This document shows, in pieces, positions 1 through 13,012 of a stretch of 64,000 nucleotides of DNA. A program made the translations under genes and the position numbers. The notes under the pieces are model-generated. The model saw only the letters and a program-made list of their open reading frames with translations. It ran no database searches and was not told the origin of the DNA. Position 1 is the stretch's first letter. Every line of letters starts with the position of its first letter. Source of the DNA: Adineta ricciae (Eukaryota > Rotifera > Eurotatoria > Adinetida > Adinetidae); NCBI GenBank assembly GCA_905250025.1, contig CAJNOJ010000187.1:62001-126000 (forward strand), read 5' to 3'.

Positions 1-216
1 AACTCGATTGATAGAAAAGAAATGGTACGAGTTATTTCGGCTATGTATGATCTCTTAGGCAAATCCAAAGTTGATTATCCACCTGAGCGTTGCGTTGAAG
101 ACGTGTTTTCATTAATTGATGTTAATAATGATCGATCATTAACCAAAGATGAATTTATCGATGGTGTTATGAACAATCCTTATCTTTCCGACATTATCTC
201 ACCATTCAATGAATAA
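1..216 (+). CDS. Neuronal calcium sensor-family EF-hand protein, C-terminal part
   Basis: The reading frame is open from base 1 to a TAA at 214-216, so the gene starts outside the window. The fragment begins inside the third EF-hand (IDRKEMVRVISAMYDLLGK) and holds a complete fourth EF-hand with loop DVNNDRSLTKDE (Asp1, Asn3, Asp5, Ser7, Glu12). The IDRKEM...VISAMYDLLGK context is typical of the NCS-1/visinin/hippocalcin/recoverin group. These are N-myristoylated Ca2+-switch proteins of neurons and sensory cells that regulate receptors, channels or kinases. The N-terminus, where the myristoylation signal would lie, is missing, so the subfamily cannot be fixed. No intron is seen in this piece. 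Confidence 0.85.
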   Translation, partial: NSIDRKEMVRVISAMYDLLGKSKVDYPPERCVEDVFSLIDVNNDRSLTKDEFIDGVMNNPYLSDIISPFNE

Positions 217-2279
217 ACTCCTCGCGTATTTTGGGTAATATACAAAAGAAATATATATACATAGAGATACAATATGTGTGTGCATTGCTGTTTCTCTCTT
301 TTCTTTTTTTTTGGCGGTGCTTCTATATATAATATTTGACTTCTGCTTGTCTCCGTGTGTATATAAATATACGATAGTATACATATGAATATGTGTATAC
401 AAATATCTCTCGAGATGTTTCCTAAGAATTTGATTTAATGAAAGAGAGAGAGAGAAAAAACAAGAAAGAAAGCAACACGTATGAGAAACCTTTTCATTTT
501 TTTTTGTTCTTTGTTTTATTTTCAATTTGAATAAAAGATATGTGTAGAATGTCGGGCGTGTTCGGAATGATGAGCAATACAAAATGCAAACAAACTGGAA
601 GATATGAGTGGAAATTCGATATTCAGTGAGTGAGATTTTCCTCAGGAGATAAAACAACAGTTAAGATTACTTGAAAGAAAGAATAATTTAGATAAAATAA
701 GAAGAAATTCTTTCGTCATGTTCTCGGATACGATATCATCTCGATTAGAAATTGATGGGTTCTTCGTAAGACTGAAACTGTGATTTCATTCGATATTTGT
801 CACGCATTGATCATTCATTTTCATATAGAAAGTATAGGGAATAATCGTCTATGAAATTCAATCTGGATCACCAGAGATAGAAAGCGTTTTTTGATCATAA
901 TTATGTCTCCTGTGGTTTAGTCAAGAAAGAAATCAAGGCTGTCTTTCTTTTCCTTTTGATAACATATGCGAATGGAACATTGAATAAAACAACAATCGCA
1001 ATGTCTCTATCAAAAGATCTACAATTGAGAGATTATGATCAATCGTGGAACTTAACCTCGTCGATTTCCTTCAGCTTATTGACTTCGGAATGGTTTGCAT
1101 ACCAGATTTGATTGAGATAATGTCAACGAAATCTAATATGTGCTCGAAAATCTTCTCTTCTCAGATTTTCCTATCTGAAGAACTGAGTGGCTTTCTATTC
1201 CTCATCGGTCATATGTCAAAAAAAAATAGCCTACATATCAACGCATTAATACTATACAATCCTTCTTCGAATGTTGATTTCAACAAATGATTATGCAGTG
1301 ATAACATTAAACTAGTCGGAGTTTAACCTTCGCACAATGATGAATCTGTCGGACGAATGTTATTTATTCAATTAACCTTCTTGAAGATCTTACAGCATAA
1401 TTGAGTTCTATATAATAGAATTAGTTTTCATTGAAGAAATGAAGAAATTTGTATGTCAACACCTGAAACGAAACAAAGTTTCATCGGAGCATTTCGCCTC
1501 GTTTCGATATTAACCGAAGCAACCAGAGGTGAAACATAATACCTTAACTTATTTTGATATACGCGCGTTTTACTGCAAATGCTGCAGGGTTATCATTAAT
1601 ACGACCCTCATGAGTCTGTAGAAATATACACTTCACTGAATACTGCTTCATCGTAGAATTTACAGATTGATACATCAATATATGCAATTGTTTTCAGACA
1701 TATCTATACTAATATTAAACGATATTTTAATGCCTCGAATGCAGAGGCGCGACGGGTGCTGCTGTAAAGAAAATCTTATTGGAACTTTGGTGACCGGTTG
1801 ATCGAAGTTATACACTGCCGAATATATTTGTCCATAAATGCATTTGAAGCAAAAGAACAAACATGTCAACTGAGTAGGTGTATCATTTACTAATCTTAGT
1901 TTCTTTTATGTTGTTTACGAATATATTTTATTACCGTGTTATGAAACTAGAATTTTAATATAAATTATTCAAAGCCCTCCGGCATTCCAGATGGCTACTA
2001 TCGGCAACTTACATTGCATTCTCAATAGAGTAATGGCACACTCGTAGCTGCTCTTAGTAGACGGTCTTAAAAACCGAAATGAAGCAAGTCGTAACAACGA
2101 AATATTGTCTTATTTCATCTCCTTTTATGTATCATAATTTGATCAAAGATAAGTGAAACTACAAGAAAGAAAAACCGGCATATGTTCGTTGACTTCCATT
2201 ATCAAAAAAATTATATTTGTCTAAAAATCGAACGCCTACTTGTAAGATAAGAACAAGAAAGAAGATTTTTTTAAAAATA
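217..2279. other. Non-coding interval (3' UTR and intergenic)
   Basis: Two kilobases between the EF-hand gene and the glycosyltransferase. It has AT-rich simple sequence, a short GA repeat near 443-454, and a small hairpin-capable stretch near 1470-1510 (GAAAC...GTTTC, and CGAAAC matched by GTTTCG about 30 bases on). The short reading frames here lack splice partners or recognisable domains. I see no RNA gene. Confidence 0.5.
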
Positions 2280-3452
2280 ATGGACTATGACAATATGCTT
2301 GACAATCGTAAATATCTGTTGCTTTGTATAAAAAAAGATTTCGTTCGTTAATCTTGATATTTTAGGAGGTTATAAAAAATTTCTTTTCATCGGCTTCGGT
2401 GTTTGCATACTAATTACAGTTATTTACATTATTCAACGTCCGTCTTCATTAGAAAATCAAATTGAAACATTACCTTTACCATCATCGAGTTGTAAACATG
2501 TAACAGTCGAAGAATTGAATCAATGGTTTCATTCTCAAGTATGGAAAGACATACCAAAAATTATTCATCAGACATGGAAAAACCGAACACTACGCGAACG
2601 ACAAGCACAGTGGAGTCGAACATGGTGTGAACAATACACAGACTGGCGATATCATCTCTGGACTGATGAAGAAAATGAAGAATTTGTTCGAACGAAATTT
2701 CCATGGTTTTATCCGACTTACAAACAATTATCACCTGCTATTCTTCGAGCGGATAGTGTACGATATTTGTATATGTTTTACTACGGCGGACTCTATGTAA
2801 GATGATTTGTTTGACTACGATAAGAGCGAAATACATGTTGATTGATACTATGTCTATTTGTCTTCTTTCTATTTAGCTGGATTTAGATTATGAATCGATT
2901 CAACGAGTAGATCATTTATTTCGAAACAAATCGGTTGTTCTTTCATTGATTAACTATTCGTTTCAAACTAAGAATAGCGTACCTAACTCTTGGATGGCTT
3001 CAAAACCTACTCATCCCATATGGACTTATGTTTTACATCGAATAATGTTACTATGGTCTCGTGTAACAGATAAAGAACGGAATGAATTTTGGAATGGAAA
3101 AGCGGAGTTTTTCACTGGACCACAATCACTCTTCGAAGGTTTAATGTTTTATATTCAATCGAACCAGTATACGGACAAACCACTGGATCAATTGTTAGGA
3201 GATGAACTAAGTCGAACTTCAAATGCAACATTGGACGCAGCAGGTATAACATTTCTTGGGCCGAAATTAATGAATGCATATGACTGGATGAATGGAATCG
3301 GTGCAGATGTGTGCTCAGCAGAACGACCGACATTTGACGAGATGAAATGTAAAGTGATTGTTCAACCGATTTATGGTATTACATATTGGTCGCATTCCTA
3401 TGGACATGGACATGAAAATGATTCGAATTATTTGCAAAAGAAAGCACCTTAA
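2280..3452 (+). CDS. GT32-type glycosyltransferase (DXD sugar-binding, Golgi type II membrane)
   Basis: Three exons (2280-2307, 2366-2796, 2877-3452) give 344 aa; introns are 58 and 80 bp with GTAAAT and GTAAGA donors. Residues about 11-30 form a signal-anchor helix (FLFIGFGVCILITVIYII). The catalytic region has the Gly_transf_sug hallmarks IPKIIHQTWKN, then FYYGGLYLDLDYES, whose LDLDY is the DXD metal/nucleotide-sugar site and is split exactly by intron 2. The end reads YGITYWSHSYGHGHEND. The family includes fungal OCH1 and inositol-phosphoceramide mannosyltransferases, and such proteins act in the Golgi lumen. The donor and acceptor sugars cannot be told from sequence. The first ATG is chosen because a 28-nt first exon puts it in frame with the membrane anchor. 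Confidence 0.85.
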
Positions 3453-4151
3453 AATGAGTATTTGTTGTTAATCCTTTCATGATTGTTGCTTTTCTTATGG
3501 AAAAAAGTGTTTTAACATTTATTTTTATATGTACTCTTTCTTGAGATCAACACACTCACTGGGGTTGCTCAGTAGTATCCATATTTATTTATAGATTGAT
3601 GTTCCCGTTGGTCGATATATGAAACTAATCTTACATCGATACTTCTGAGTTATAAAATTCTTAGCTGGATTTACACAAGAATGAATATACAAAGGTTGTT
3701 CTGTGCGAGTATTCATTCCACATTCTATTAAGTCGCAATAGATATTTGAAGTCTTCAGCGATAGTATACGAAGATCTCACATAATTGTGACATGCATAAA
3801 GTCTAAATGAATATAATTGTATGTGGCCATTCACCAACTTAGGTAGATTGAAATTTTGTTTCACCTTGAGTGCATAAGTCTGGATAGAATAACTATGCTT
3901 TAGACACACTTGTCTTTGAAGACACGAATGAGAACATTTAACAACTTAGTCTATTGAATTCATTACTTTCAAAACTGCTGAAACAACAATAAAAATCTAC
4001 CATCTTGTTGAATTTCGCTTAACTGCGTAGTTTTTTTTTCACGCAGTGATACGGTGAGTCAGACGAGAGGAAAAAGAAAATAAATCATGGTGAGAAGGAC
4101 TATCAAGTCATTTCATTTTCTTCAAAAAGTATTGTTATACATTGATGAATC
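3453..4151. other. Non-coding interval
   Basis: Sequence between the glycosyltransferase stop and the B-box gene start. AT-rich, with pyrimidine runs near 4030. An 82-codon opening on the minus strand (3661-3909) has no domain or splice support. Likely 3' UTR plus promoter. Confidence 0.45.
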
Positions 4152-5600
4152 ATGGTTACCTGTGAAGAAACATCATGCACTGTTTTACCGGCGGCTATTT
4201 GTCTCCATTGTAATCGCCGTCTGTGCACTTCACATATTGTCGCACATGGAGTAGTTCTTCTGGGAGAAGCTGATGAATTATGTCAACAGATTAGTGAAGT
4301 AGCAGAGCATTTAAATAATTCTTCCGAAGACATTCAAGTAAAGCATAGTGAAGCTATTGCTGCACTTGATGCTTGGCGACAGAAAGAAATCGATCAAATT
4401 GAAGATCAATATACGGAAAAGATTCAAATCATCGAAGCAAAACAAGATTATCTAATTGATCTTGAGAATAATTTGATATTACGACTTACAAAGAATGCTC
4501 GCGATCCTTTGGAACAGATGCAAACCCAAAAAAATGCAAGCCGTCAAATGGCTGAAACTATTCAACAAGTTCTTGTGGAATTAAAACAAGAATGTAGAAA
4601 ACTGACATGGAATTCCGCGGATTCACCTGAGCAACATCTACCGATAACAGATCAGGGATGTTCATTAGGACAAAATCATCCCGCCACTGATGAACATATT
4701 CCATGTACATCGGTAAATTCATCAGGTATGTCAAATTTGCTCAGTTATTCTTGGTTGGGTAGGAAATGACATTCATATTTTCAGAAAGAAGACAAGTTTT
4801 GTTTCTATAATTTAGATTTTGTGCCGTTGGTTAAACCACAATCTGAATGTAAGCAAACAATCGCTTCTTCTATATCCTGCTATTCACAAATATCATCTTC
4901 ACCTACAACGGCCTCTACACAGTCTCATTTCACACAAATAGTTTCATCTGACGTCGTATCATCAGCACAATCTCCTTTCATCGATTCGCCAATCGACCTT
5001 CAGCATCTTCCTGTTGAATCGTGCCAAAAATTTATCGATTTCTTTTTAAACGTATCCGGTTCACATGATCAGTCCATAGATAACTTCCTTAATAACGTAA
5101 ATAAATCTTACACAAACAACCACCTTACTTCTGTTTCTTTCAGTGTCCCAATCAGACAGTTTATCTCAACAACTTCATGTGTGTCCTTCTATCTTTCCTC
5201 GAAGCATGGCATCCAAAAAGCTCACCAAAAGTTTTCAACGAACGTGTTTTATCCTATCATATATTCACAATAAAGAAGCACATAACTAATCAAGATTCTC
5301 AACGAGTTATCATCGCTGCAATCCTTGTATATATTCACTCATGTAATTATGATCAAATTCGATCAGGTAAATCCATCAATTTCATGTAATTCGAATAGTT
5401 CCTCGAAATTTTCTCTAGGACAAATTATGAGCAATCTCTTTCATCAGTTCCTCGATCATAAATGTCTATCAAAGGCATTTATACTTGATTGGTACGAAAA
5501 CAGTGGTCGATGCAACTATCCAAACATTCCCCAAGCAAAACAATGGGCTGCATCATTTATTGACTACTTGAATTCTCCGAGTCAATCGATGCAAACATGA
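4152..5600 (+). CDS. B-box zinc-finger/coiled-coil protein with possible C-terminal W2-like domain
   Basis: Exons 4152-4725, 4816-5096, 5144-5366 and 5419-5600 join in frame to 419 aa. Residues 4-32 carry a B-box-like zinc site: Cys4, Cys9, Cys17, Cys20, Cys25, His28, His32 (CLHCNRRLCTSH). A coiled coil of about 110 residues follows (KHSEAIAALDAWRQKEIDQI...), as in TRIM-type proteins but with no RING ahead of it. A Ser/Thr-rich linker leads to a helical C-terminus ending AFILDWYEN...AASFIDYLNSP. That end resembles the W2 fold of eIF5, eIF4G and eIF2B-epsilon, where ILxWYE precedes a final helix. The W2 reading rests on that short match and is tentative. Role unknown; an RNA- or translation-linked adaptor is one possibility. 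Confidence 0.65.
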
Positions 5601-5974
5601 AACTGTTGAGAAATACCGGTGAAATTCTGATACAAATTTTGTATTCAAATAACAAACACATGTTTACATTTCGATTGAGAAAATTGAACAATCAGAATCC
5701 TATTCAATATCTTTCGCCAATTCTTCCACTAATGAATCCAATGACTTGGAATATTTACACCCTAAACATCGCATATTCACATAACATTCTGAAAGAAAAA
5801 CATCAGTCAATCAGAAAGAATTCCAATCATGAAATGATTACTAACGAGCTAAACATAGTAAACGATCTTCGTCATATTGATTCCAATATCTTTCGAGGAA
5901 TTTCTTTCTTAAGTCCCATTGCTTTTGACTTTCCGATAGTAATCGATAACTCTTTTCGAATTCTTTGCTGTTGA
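5597..5974 (+). CDS. Uncertain 125-codon open frame overlapping the preceding stop
   Basis: An ATG at 5597 overlaps the TGA of the B-box gene (ATGA) and opens 125 codons. The length is notable for AT-rich DNA, but the product (MKLLRNTGEILIQ...) has no recognised motif, signal or membrane segment, and no acceptor lies before it. It may be 3' UTR, an alternative terminal exon of the B-box gene, or a second cistron. I favour UTR. Confidence 0.2.
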   Translation: MKLLRNTGEILIQILYSNNKHMFTFRLRKLNNQNPIQYLSPILPLMNPMTWNIYTLNIAYSHNILKEKHQSIRKNSNHEMITNELNIVNDLRHIDSNIFRGISFLSPIAFDFPIVIDNSFRILCC

Positions 5975-6344
5975 AATCTGTCTCATCGACCTTTGCTCGA
6001 GTCGCCATTAGATCTGAAATGAATTTTGATGTTTTATCTCGTAAGTCTAGTTTTGTTCATGGAAAAGAGAAGAAAAGAAAAGTCAAAGAAATGATCAAGA
6101 AGAAGTATATGTATAATATATACACACACATACGTAAGGAAATCAACACGAATGACAAGTTCCTGAGAAATTGAATACACAAAAACAAAACGTTAGCGCG
6201 CAATGAGACAAAAATTTAAAGACACAAAAATCGATTGAATCTCATGTTTTTCCTGATCGAACTTTATCGACTAGAAGTGAGCTATGATCGGTGAATATTT
6301 CGAGAAAACAAAAGCAAAGAAAATTAATAAATTATCCGACAAAA

Positions 6345-6831
6345 TCAAGTGTTCACTGACTGACGTAAATTATCATATTCTGCTTTCAACGCATCGCGCG
6401 TTGCCTTTAATTCACTTAATTGTTCAGACGTAGGAACCTGAAAGACGAAGAATGATTTGACAAAAAGAAAAACAACATCGTCTTACATGAATATCCAAAT
6501 CACGACAAATGATTGTTAGTGGATTATCGGGCCATTCGTTTTGATGATACATCCCTTGTAGACTGGTGAGAACTGCTTGGCGAACATCAGGTGCTTTAGT
6601 TTGAAAATATTCATCAACTTTGTCTAATTCAGTTTCAAATGAACGAAGAAATGCCGTTTGAGGAAGTTTATCTGTTGACTCGATTGAACCATTTTTCTCA
6701 TGAATTGTTTGATTATCTTCGAAAAGTTAAATACAAGATAGACTTCCAAAAGCTTTTTTCGCATTACCACAATTGGATATCGAAGAACTTGTTGATGAAT
6801 CAGGTGGTGTAGGTGAAAGGGCTGCGCACAT
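6345..6831 (-). CDS. Small conserved-looking protein, family not recognised
   Basis: Three exons on the minus strand (6831-6768, 6716-6487, 6437-6345) splice in frame through introns of 51 and 49 bp to 128 aa. The N-terminal 20 residues are Ser/Thr/Pro rich (MCAALSPTPPDSS...). The middle, LRSFETELDKVDEYFQTKAP, looks helical, and the end (TSEQLSELKATRDALKAEY) is a likely coiled coil. There is no signal peptide, membrane helix or catalytic motif. An AG acceptor sits a few bases upstream of the ATG (CTTCCTTCAG), so a 5' UTR intron or spliced-leader site is possible. The regular splice frames make the gene credible; the function is unknown. Confidence 0.6.
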
Positions 6832-9800
6832 GGATGATAAACTGAAGGAAGAGATAGAAATTTACTTATGAGATTTCTTTAGACAAAAAATAAATAAACA
6901 AACAAACATCTTTCAATTGAATTTGATTCGATAGTGGGTAAAACGGGATATATATAAGTGACGATGACGAAAGAAAAGGAGAACAGGAATATTTGTTATA
7001 TCAACTAGTGTCACCTATTGTTTTCTTTTCGATTAGATTTATCTTTCTTTGATTTAAACTTCATTTTCTTCTTGATCCTCTTGTTTGAAATAAAAATGAT
7101 TGTAATCTGAGATTTGCCGACAATTATCATCATGCATTGAGCTAATCAAGAAAAGAAATCGAATAAAATATACAATCGTAGTCATATTTAATCTTCTTGA
7201 AACAAAGACAATACGCAGAGGGAAATTGTGAAACAAACTTCCCAGTTAATATGATGCAGAGATAGTTATATAATCACTTTTCGCAATCCCAATAGCACTG
7301 CAAATCGTGTTCTGACTTTTATCATCGATGAACATGCACACAACCGTCACTTGTATGCATGATTTAGCGTGACAGAGAGAAGCTGACGACGACAAGTGCC
7401 GGATGTTTCTCTTTTGAATAAGAATATTCAAGTAATAGCTATATGTAATTCTCCATGATAATTTGAAGGAAAACAGAACAAATACTGGATTAATGAAGAG
7501 AGCAATTAGCATTTAGGACAAGCAAAGTAGATTTTGATTTCTATGAGGTTGTAGATGTGTTATTGTTGAAAGAAAATGAAAAATAACACACACGTATCGA
7601 CAAACATGGAATCAATGTACAGATGGATCGAACAGTTGTGTGTCGGGAAACGTCGGAATGATGATTAGCTTGTTCTTTGTCTAAATAACTTGCAAATAAA
7701 AGATGAAGAAGAAGAGACGATCCTTGTGGGAAGTCGTCAATTGAGGAGAGACCACGCTGAGTTTATACGTGTGCCGCATGTGGTCAAGTCGAGAAAAAAT
7801 ATTCTTGTTCAAATCATAGCCGTATGTGAGCTGTACGTTTCGATCATCGTCATTCGACATCATTTACCTTTCGCTAATACTCTAATTGATCATGGTCATC
7901 AAAATACATCACTATGGATATTCTGTGTCTTTGATTTTGTGCCTAAATAGTCAGCCGATTGATATAAATGAACGTCGAATGGACAGAAAGGAAATTAGAT
8001 AGTCTGACAGGCTATAAAATAAGAGCCACGCAATATCAGTTCGACATGTTTTCTCCATTATATTGTCTTCTCTTTCTCATGAACGATTCATTTTTAGATC
8101 AATCTCTACTCTTTTACTTGAGCAATGATAAATCAAGTGATGACGAATTGGTTCAGATATGTATAGATGATGATGATGAAGAAAGAAGAAGGGAGTTCGT
8201 CTTTTCTCATCAACAATAGTTAGTAGAGAGCAACTATATACGTCCAATTAGCCTTCCATTCAAGCATTTTAGCTCTTCTTTCCAATATTCTTGACACGAG
8301 CTCGTTATCATCATCGCCAAACAAGTGTCGGTAGGATGTGTGTGTGGACGCTCGAGGCCACTGTCAAGTGGAATAGAAAGCGCAACAGCTCGTTTAGACT
8401 TTTTTGACTAAATTAGTAGGCCAGCAGTGAACAAATATACATAAATACATATCATGTGATTGATCGATATTAAAAAAGAAAAGATATCATATACCATCTT
8501 AGAAAAAAAAGAAAGAATTCAATGGTAATGTACTTCTGTGTACATAGGAGTTTTAGGGATCGACATTAACGTACTGGTCGGTGTCTTTTTCTTTTCTTTT
8601 GTATTATGTTCATTCATATGCTTACATGAACATATAGAAATACATAGAGAGTAAAGAATCTAGAATAGTACACAAAGCTCATCATATAATCGTTGCGTTT
8701 TTCTTCTTCATTCAAAGAAAAGATGGAAATTCAATTGATCTATGCGAGAAGAAGAGAAAGAAATTAACTCACATCACTAATCAATAACTATTTTTCATCT
8801 TTCTTCTTCTTCTTTTTGTTTTATTCTCTGCTCATTTTTATTCAACAGGGAGATTCGCTCATGCCTTACTCTCACAAAGTATGTAAGTAGTAGTAGTATT
8901 GGTAATTCATCGCATAAGCGAACGAGCGAAAAAAAAACCATAAGGACATCTAAAGATAGAAGAGAGACTGCTTGCATAATCATCGAATTTGAAGGATTAA
9001 TACGTGCGGGAAGTGAGTAGAAGCATTGTTCATATGTATGCATATGTATGTGCTCTCGTTCAGTTTATGGTGGGTGAATAGTGACCACTTGGCTATTCTT
9101 TCGACTGACATTGACATCCTTGATTAAAACAATAAAGAAGTTAGGTGTTACTATTGTACTGTACATCAGGTACTAATTTCAGTGTAATATGTATGTGTAT
9201 ATAAAGTAATCAAGTCAGTGCATCATCATCATCAACGTCTGACTCATCAATTTACAGTTCATTAGCGTTGCAGCTAGTGAAGAGAGGAAAAGATGATGAA
9301 GCAAATGATAACAATGAGCCAATTATTTGACTGTCTGTCTGCTTTCCTCTCTCTCTCTCTTTCTCTCTTCCTCTTTCTTGTGCTCTTATGTCTCTGCTCT
9401 CTCTCTTGTGCTCTGTTTCTCATAAAATATATCGAAGAGAAAGTGGACGAAGAAAAGGAAGGTGATTTTATTTCTTCTTCTAACTATGTTTATGTCAGAT
9501 GAACCGTTCATTGCTGATGTACTCCCGAAAGCAGATCAACAGAAACGTCAGTCTTCGATAAATATAAGTGAGTTGATATCTTTTGTTCAATCTGTCCTTT
9601 ACTCTATTTTGTCTACCTGCTCATCGATCTTCGCTTCGAAATCTCTCATCTTCTCATTTTTTTAATATTAATGTTTATATCGTATGAGCGCGTGCGTCGA
9701 TGTACATTAACTGTTGATGATCGACGAGAAATGGGTGGAGATCAAGCATAATATACATACATCAACTGACCATCATCTACAAACTGATAGGAGATGAAAA

Positions 9801-10211
9801 TTGGAAAAAAATGAGTTCATTCATCCATTTTGATCATGTCATGACAAAGGCATACAATGTTCTTACTTTCTGTTCCGATGTATTCAAGGTTAAAAGTAAT
9901 AGAGACCTAAGACAACTAATCTTCCATGTATATAGACACATGCATGAAACCCATAGGGTCTAATATATATATATAAGAAGCTAAGTTGAAGTAGTATGAC
10001 ACGAGAAAAGAAATACAAGCAAAAGGAAGTAGTTGCAACCGTCAACGGTAGTATAGCGTGTGTAAGGTGTTAGAATTCGCTTCTGGCTATTCAACATTCA
10101 TTCATATATACATGTATCTATGTACGCAAACATGCGTGAATAGATAGACAAGCTTAAGTCTTTTCTTTTCCCTTCATCACACACATATCGCACTTTTTAT
10201 TTTCTAGATGT
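6832..10211. other. 3.4-kb non-coding interval upstream of the Ig-domain gene
   Basis: No exon chain could be built here on either strand. It contains a CT tract at about 9347-9369, a TA run near 9964-9975, and many AGAAAG/TTTCTT stretches. Frames such as 7968-8219 (plus) and 8795-9043 (minus) show no domain or splice logic. The position next to a likely neural adhesion gene makes distal regulatory DNA the natural reading. Confidence 0.45.
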
Positions 10212-12174
10212 ATGATCGTTTTTCTACATATTGATGAGATGATTATCTGTCGTCTGATGACGACATTCATTTTAACCGTTTTGCACACAATGACAGCGAG
10301 TTTCCAGGATGATCCGCAGATATCTCGCGAGCACATTAATGTCAACGTAGGCAAACGGGTTCGAATGGAATGCGAACTAAGTAATTTAACAATATCTGGG
10401 AATATGAAAGTAAGTTCAATTATGAATGACATTCTTCTTTTTTCTTCACCTGTCGTCAAACGTCTAATGATCATTGACATTTGAGGAGAGACGAATGAAA
10501 TGAAATGAAATAGAAAAAAAAGAAGGAACTTTTCATTTGATTATAATCAAACTTAATGATCCCTATGTGTTTCTTTTTGTTTCGTTCATTCAGGGTCTAT
10601 GGCTCCGTTTAGAAGATGCCGAAGTGTTTTTCTATTCAACAAGTCGAATCAATTCCGATCAACGTTTTCAAATCGAGCAACGTCCTATCCTACATATTAA
10701 TAATGGAACATCATACGAAATAATGACATATTCATTGACAATTGATGATGTACGTTTAGATGATGGCGGGACATATTCATGTCAAGAAGATAACAGAATT
10801 CTCAAACTATTTCTTCTGAATATTGTTGGTAAGTATGTTCATCATCATCCGTTTATGACATATATCTATATCTTACATTTGATAACAGTGCATTACATCA
10901 TTCGATTCTCTCTCTCCCTCTCTTTCCAAAGATTTCAATAGAGAAGAAAAGGAATTAAAACGAGACGATGATTAGTCATCAGAGTCCTGTTGTCCATTGT
11001 TCAGTACTAATGAACATTGGGTCAGCATTTACGTTTTGTTTCTCAAGTGGACACTGAATATCCTTGTTCCTTCTTTTTATTTGATTAGAACGACCCTACT
11101 TTGTAACACATGAATATACAACATTATTACGTACGCAAATCGGTAAAAATGTGTCTATTGCATGCGAAGCACAAGGCAAGCCCAGTCCATTTGTCAGTTG
11201 GATAAAAAAGATCGATGGTAGAGATTAAAAACAATAAGAATCTTTCATTCATTTCTTTTGTTTGCTCTTCCTTTCATCAGACGATCAGCCCAAAACGATG
11301 ATCAATTGTACAACTACGCCTACCACCTGTCAATTGAATCTCCTCAATGTTAATCGTTGGCATCGCGGCGTTTACGAATGTGTCGCAACGAATTCGATCG
11401 GTACCATTGGACGATTTTATACTCTAGATGTTCAATGTAAGTTATACTGAGGACAAAACAAGCATCTAATGACACCCATTGTCTTATTAGTTCCTCCTGA
11501 TGTGTATAGTTCAAAAGTAAAATCATTTCATTCAATTGGTGATACAATTACGTTTGAATGTTTGATTGATGCTAATCCGGAACCGGATATACGGTGGTTA
11601 CATAGATTCAACGATGATATTAATCAAGAAATGGATCTCTCTCGGCAATATAATCAAGGATTTTATAATAATAGAAGACGAGATGGTCCGATTTGGTCAA
11701 TTACCCAAGAGAAAATCAATTCCACTCGATGGAAAACTATTCTTTTTATCAAAGTAAGACAATAGTCAATGTATTCTATCAAATGAATCCGACACAATTT
11801 ACTTTAGCATATACCAAAGCGATTTTTCAACTCAAAATTTATCTGTCGTGCGAAGAATCGTCACGGACAAAATGAAAAATCGATCACCGTCATTCAAAAT
11901 CAGCATCATCATATAATTTCGAAAAAACATCGTCATACATCCCTTTCAACAAGAATCCCTACAACAAGTCTCCCAAAACAATACAGTGCAGGTGAATATC
12001 AATCCACCAGTACAGTTCGTAAGTGATCTTTTCCAATAGAATCACTTCAAATCTTCATTGATTATTTCTTTAGACTTTTTCTCCCAAGAAACAGATGAAC
12101 TATCCAATGATTCACAAAAACTCTCACCATATTTATACTATTCACTTCTTTTAACTTTCTATTCATTTCTATAA
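10212..12174 (+). CDS. Three-Ig-domain cell-adhesion protein, lachesin/IgLON-like, GPI-anchored
   Basis: Seven exons (10212-10409, 10594-10828, 11089-11217, 11281-11436, 11491-11753, 11808-12018, 12074-12174) give 430 aa. A signal peptide (MIICRLMTTFILTVLHTMTA) is followed by a V-type Ig with Cys in VRMECEL, Trp in LWLRLED and DGGTYSCQED. The second Ig has VSIACEAQGKPSPFVSWIKK and RGVYECVATNSIG. The third has ITFECLIDANPEPDIRWLH and FICRAKNRHG. The C-terminus ends in a hydrophobic stretch without a basic tail (LYYSLLLTFYSFL), as in GPI-attachment signals. This layout matches lachesin, IgLON/neurotrimin and DIP proteins, which mediate neuronal or epithelial surface recognition. An in-frame ATG at 10239 is an equally good start for the signal peptide. 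Confidence 0.85.
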
Positions 12175-13012
12175 TGAAACAAAGCTCTATACTCGCATTT
12201 TGTTCATCTTCTCTCTCTCTCTCTCCGTCCGTGATCCATCGAAGAACTCTTTTTTTTCAGTATTAATATATATGTTTGTTTTCTCATTTTTTCGTCATCG
12301 ATTACTCTCACGAAAGAAAATAAACATATCTATTGTATAAAAAAAAGACCAATCAAGTACCTCATTGTTTTCAAGACAATGACAAATTGCTCGCCGTTTA
12401 GCTTGTCAAAAATATTTTTAATTATGCCAATAACTCTTGACATATCACGTTCTTCTATTAATCTAATAAAACAAATATTCATTTTGTCAAATGACCGTGA
12501 GTGGGCCACACCATAATTCGCGATTAGCATTAAACCGATGATCACTTTTCCCTTCCGGTTGATTCAATTAACGATTGCATCATCGAATGAGACAAAACTA
12601 AAAAGCAGCTACTGTTTCCGAGAGATGTCCTATATTTAAAAATGCATGACAATGACAACGATAAAAAAACCGCGGGCGCACGACAGAGAGAGAGAGAGAA
12701 AGAAAGATAGTCAGAAGTAGAAAAACGACTAGTCGAATGAGTATCGAACATGAGATTCGCTATTCATTCATTTTCTTATCGAGAGATGATTGCACGAAGA
12801 CGAAAAGTTTCATTCTCTGTTCAACACAACAAGGCGCACAAAGAGAGCACGAATAGTCAATTTTGTGCTTTTCATCTTGAATAAAATACTGAATGGACAA
12901 TGTCCAGTGATAGATATTCTTAGAACGACACACGCACAACATGAGATTAATAAAATAGACGAGATCAATGGACATCTGACTTGATTCTTGATTTTTCTTT
13001 CGCAGTTTCACT
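12175..13012. other. Convergent intergenic interval
   Basis: Lies between the Ig gene end and the MEK gene end (convergent). Contains a CT repeat at about 12210-12226, a GA repeat at about 12684-12699 and a short GC-rich patch (CCGCGGGCGCACG, about 12670). No coding exon is supported. Confidence 0.5.

Noticed and set aside
199..657. 152-codon minus-strand open frame downstream of the EF-hand gene
   Set aside because: Composition follows simple sequence (FSLSLSLN, KKKEKRE) and TA/CA tracts; no domain, no splice support. Read as 3' UTR.
1470..1510. Hairpin-like GAAAC/GTTTC and CGAAAC/GTTTCG repeats as a possible structural RNA
   Set aside because: Stems are only 5-6 bp, with no flanking promoter or conservation evidence.
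7968..8219. 83-codon plus-strand frame with acidic end
   Set aside because: Isolated in a 3.4-kb non-coding block; no domain, no plausible neighbouring exons.
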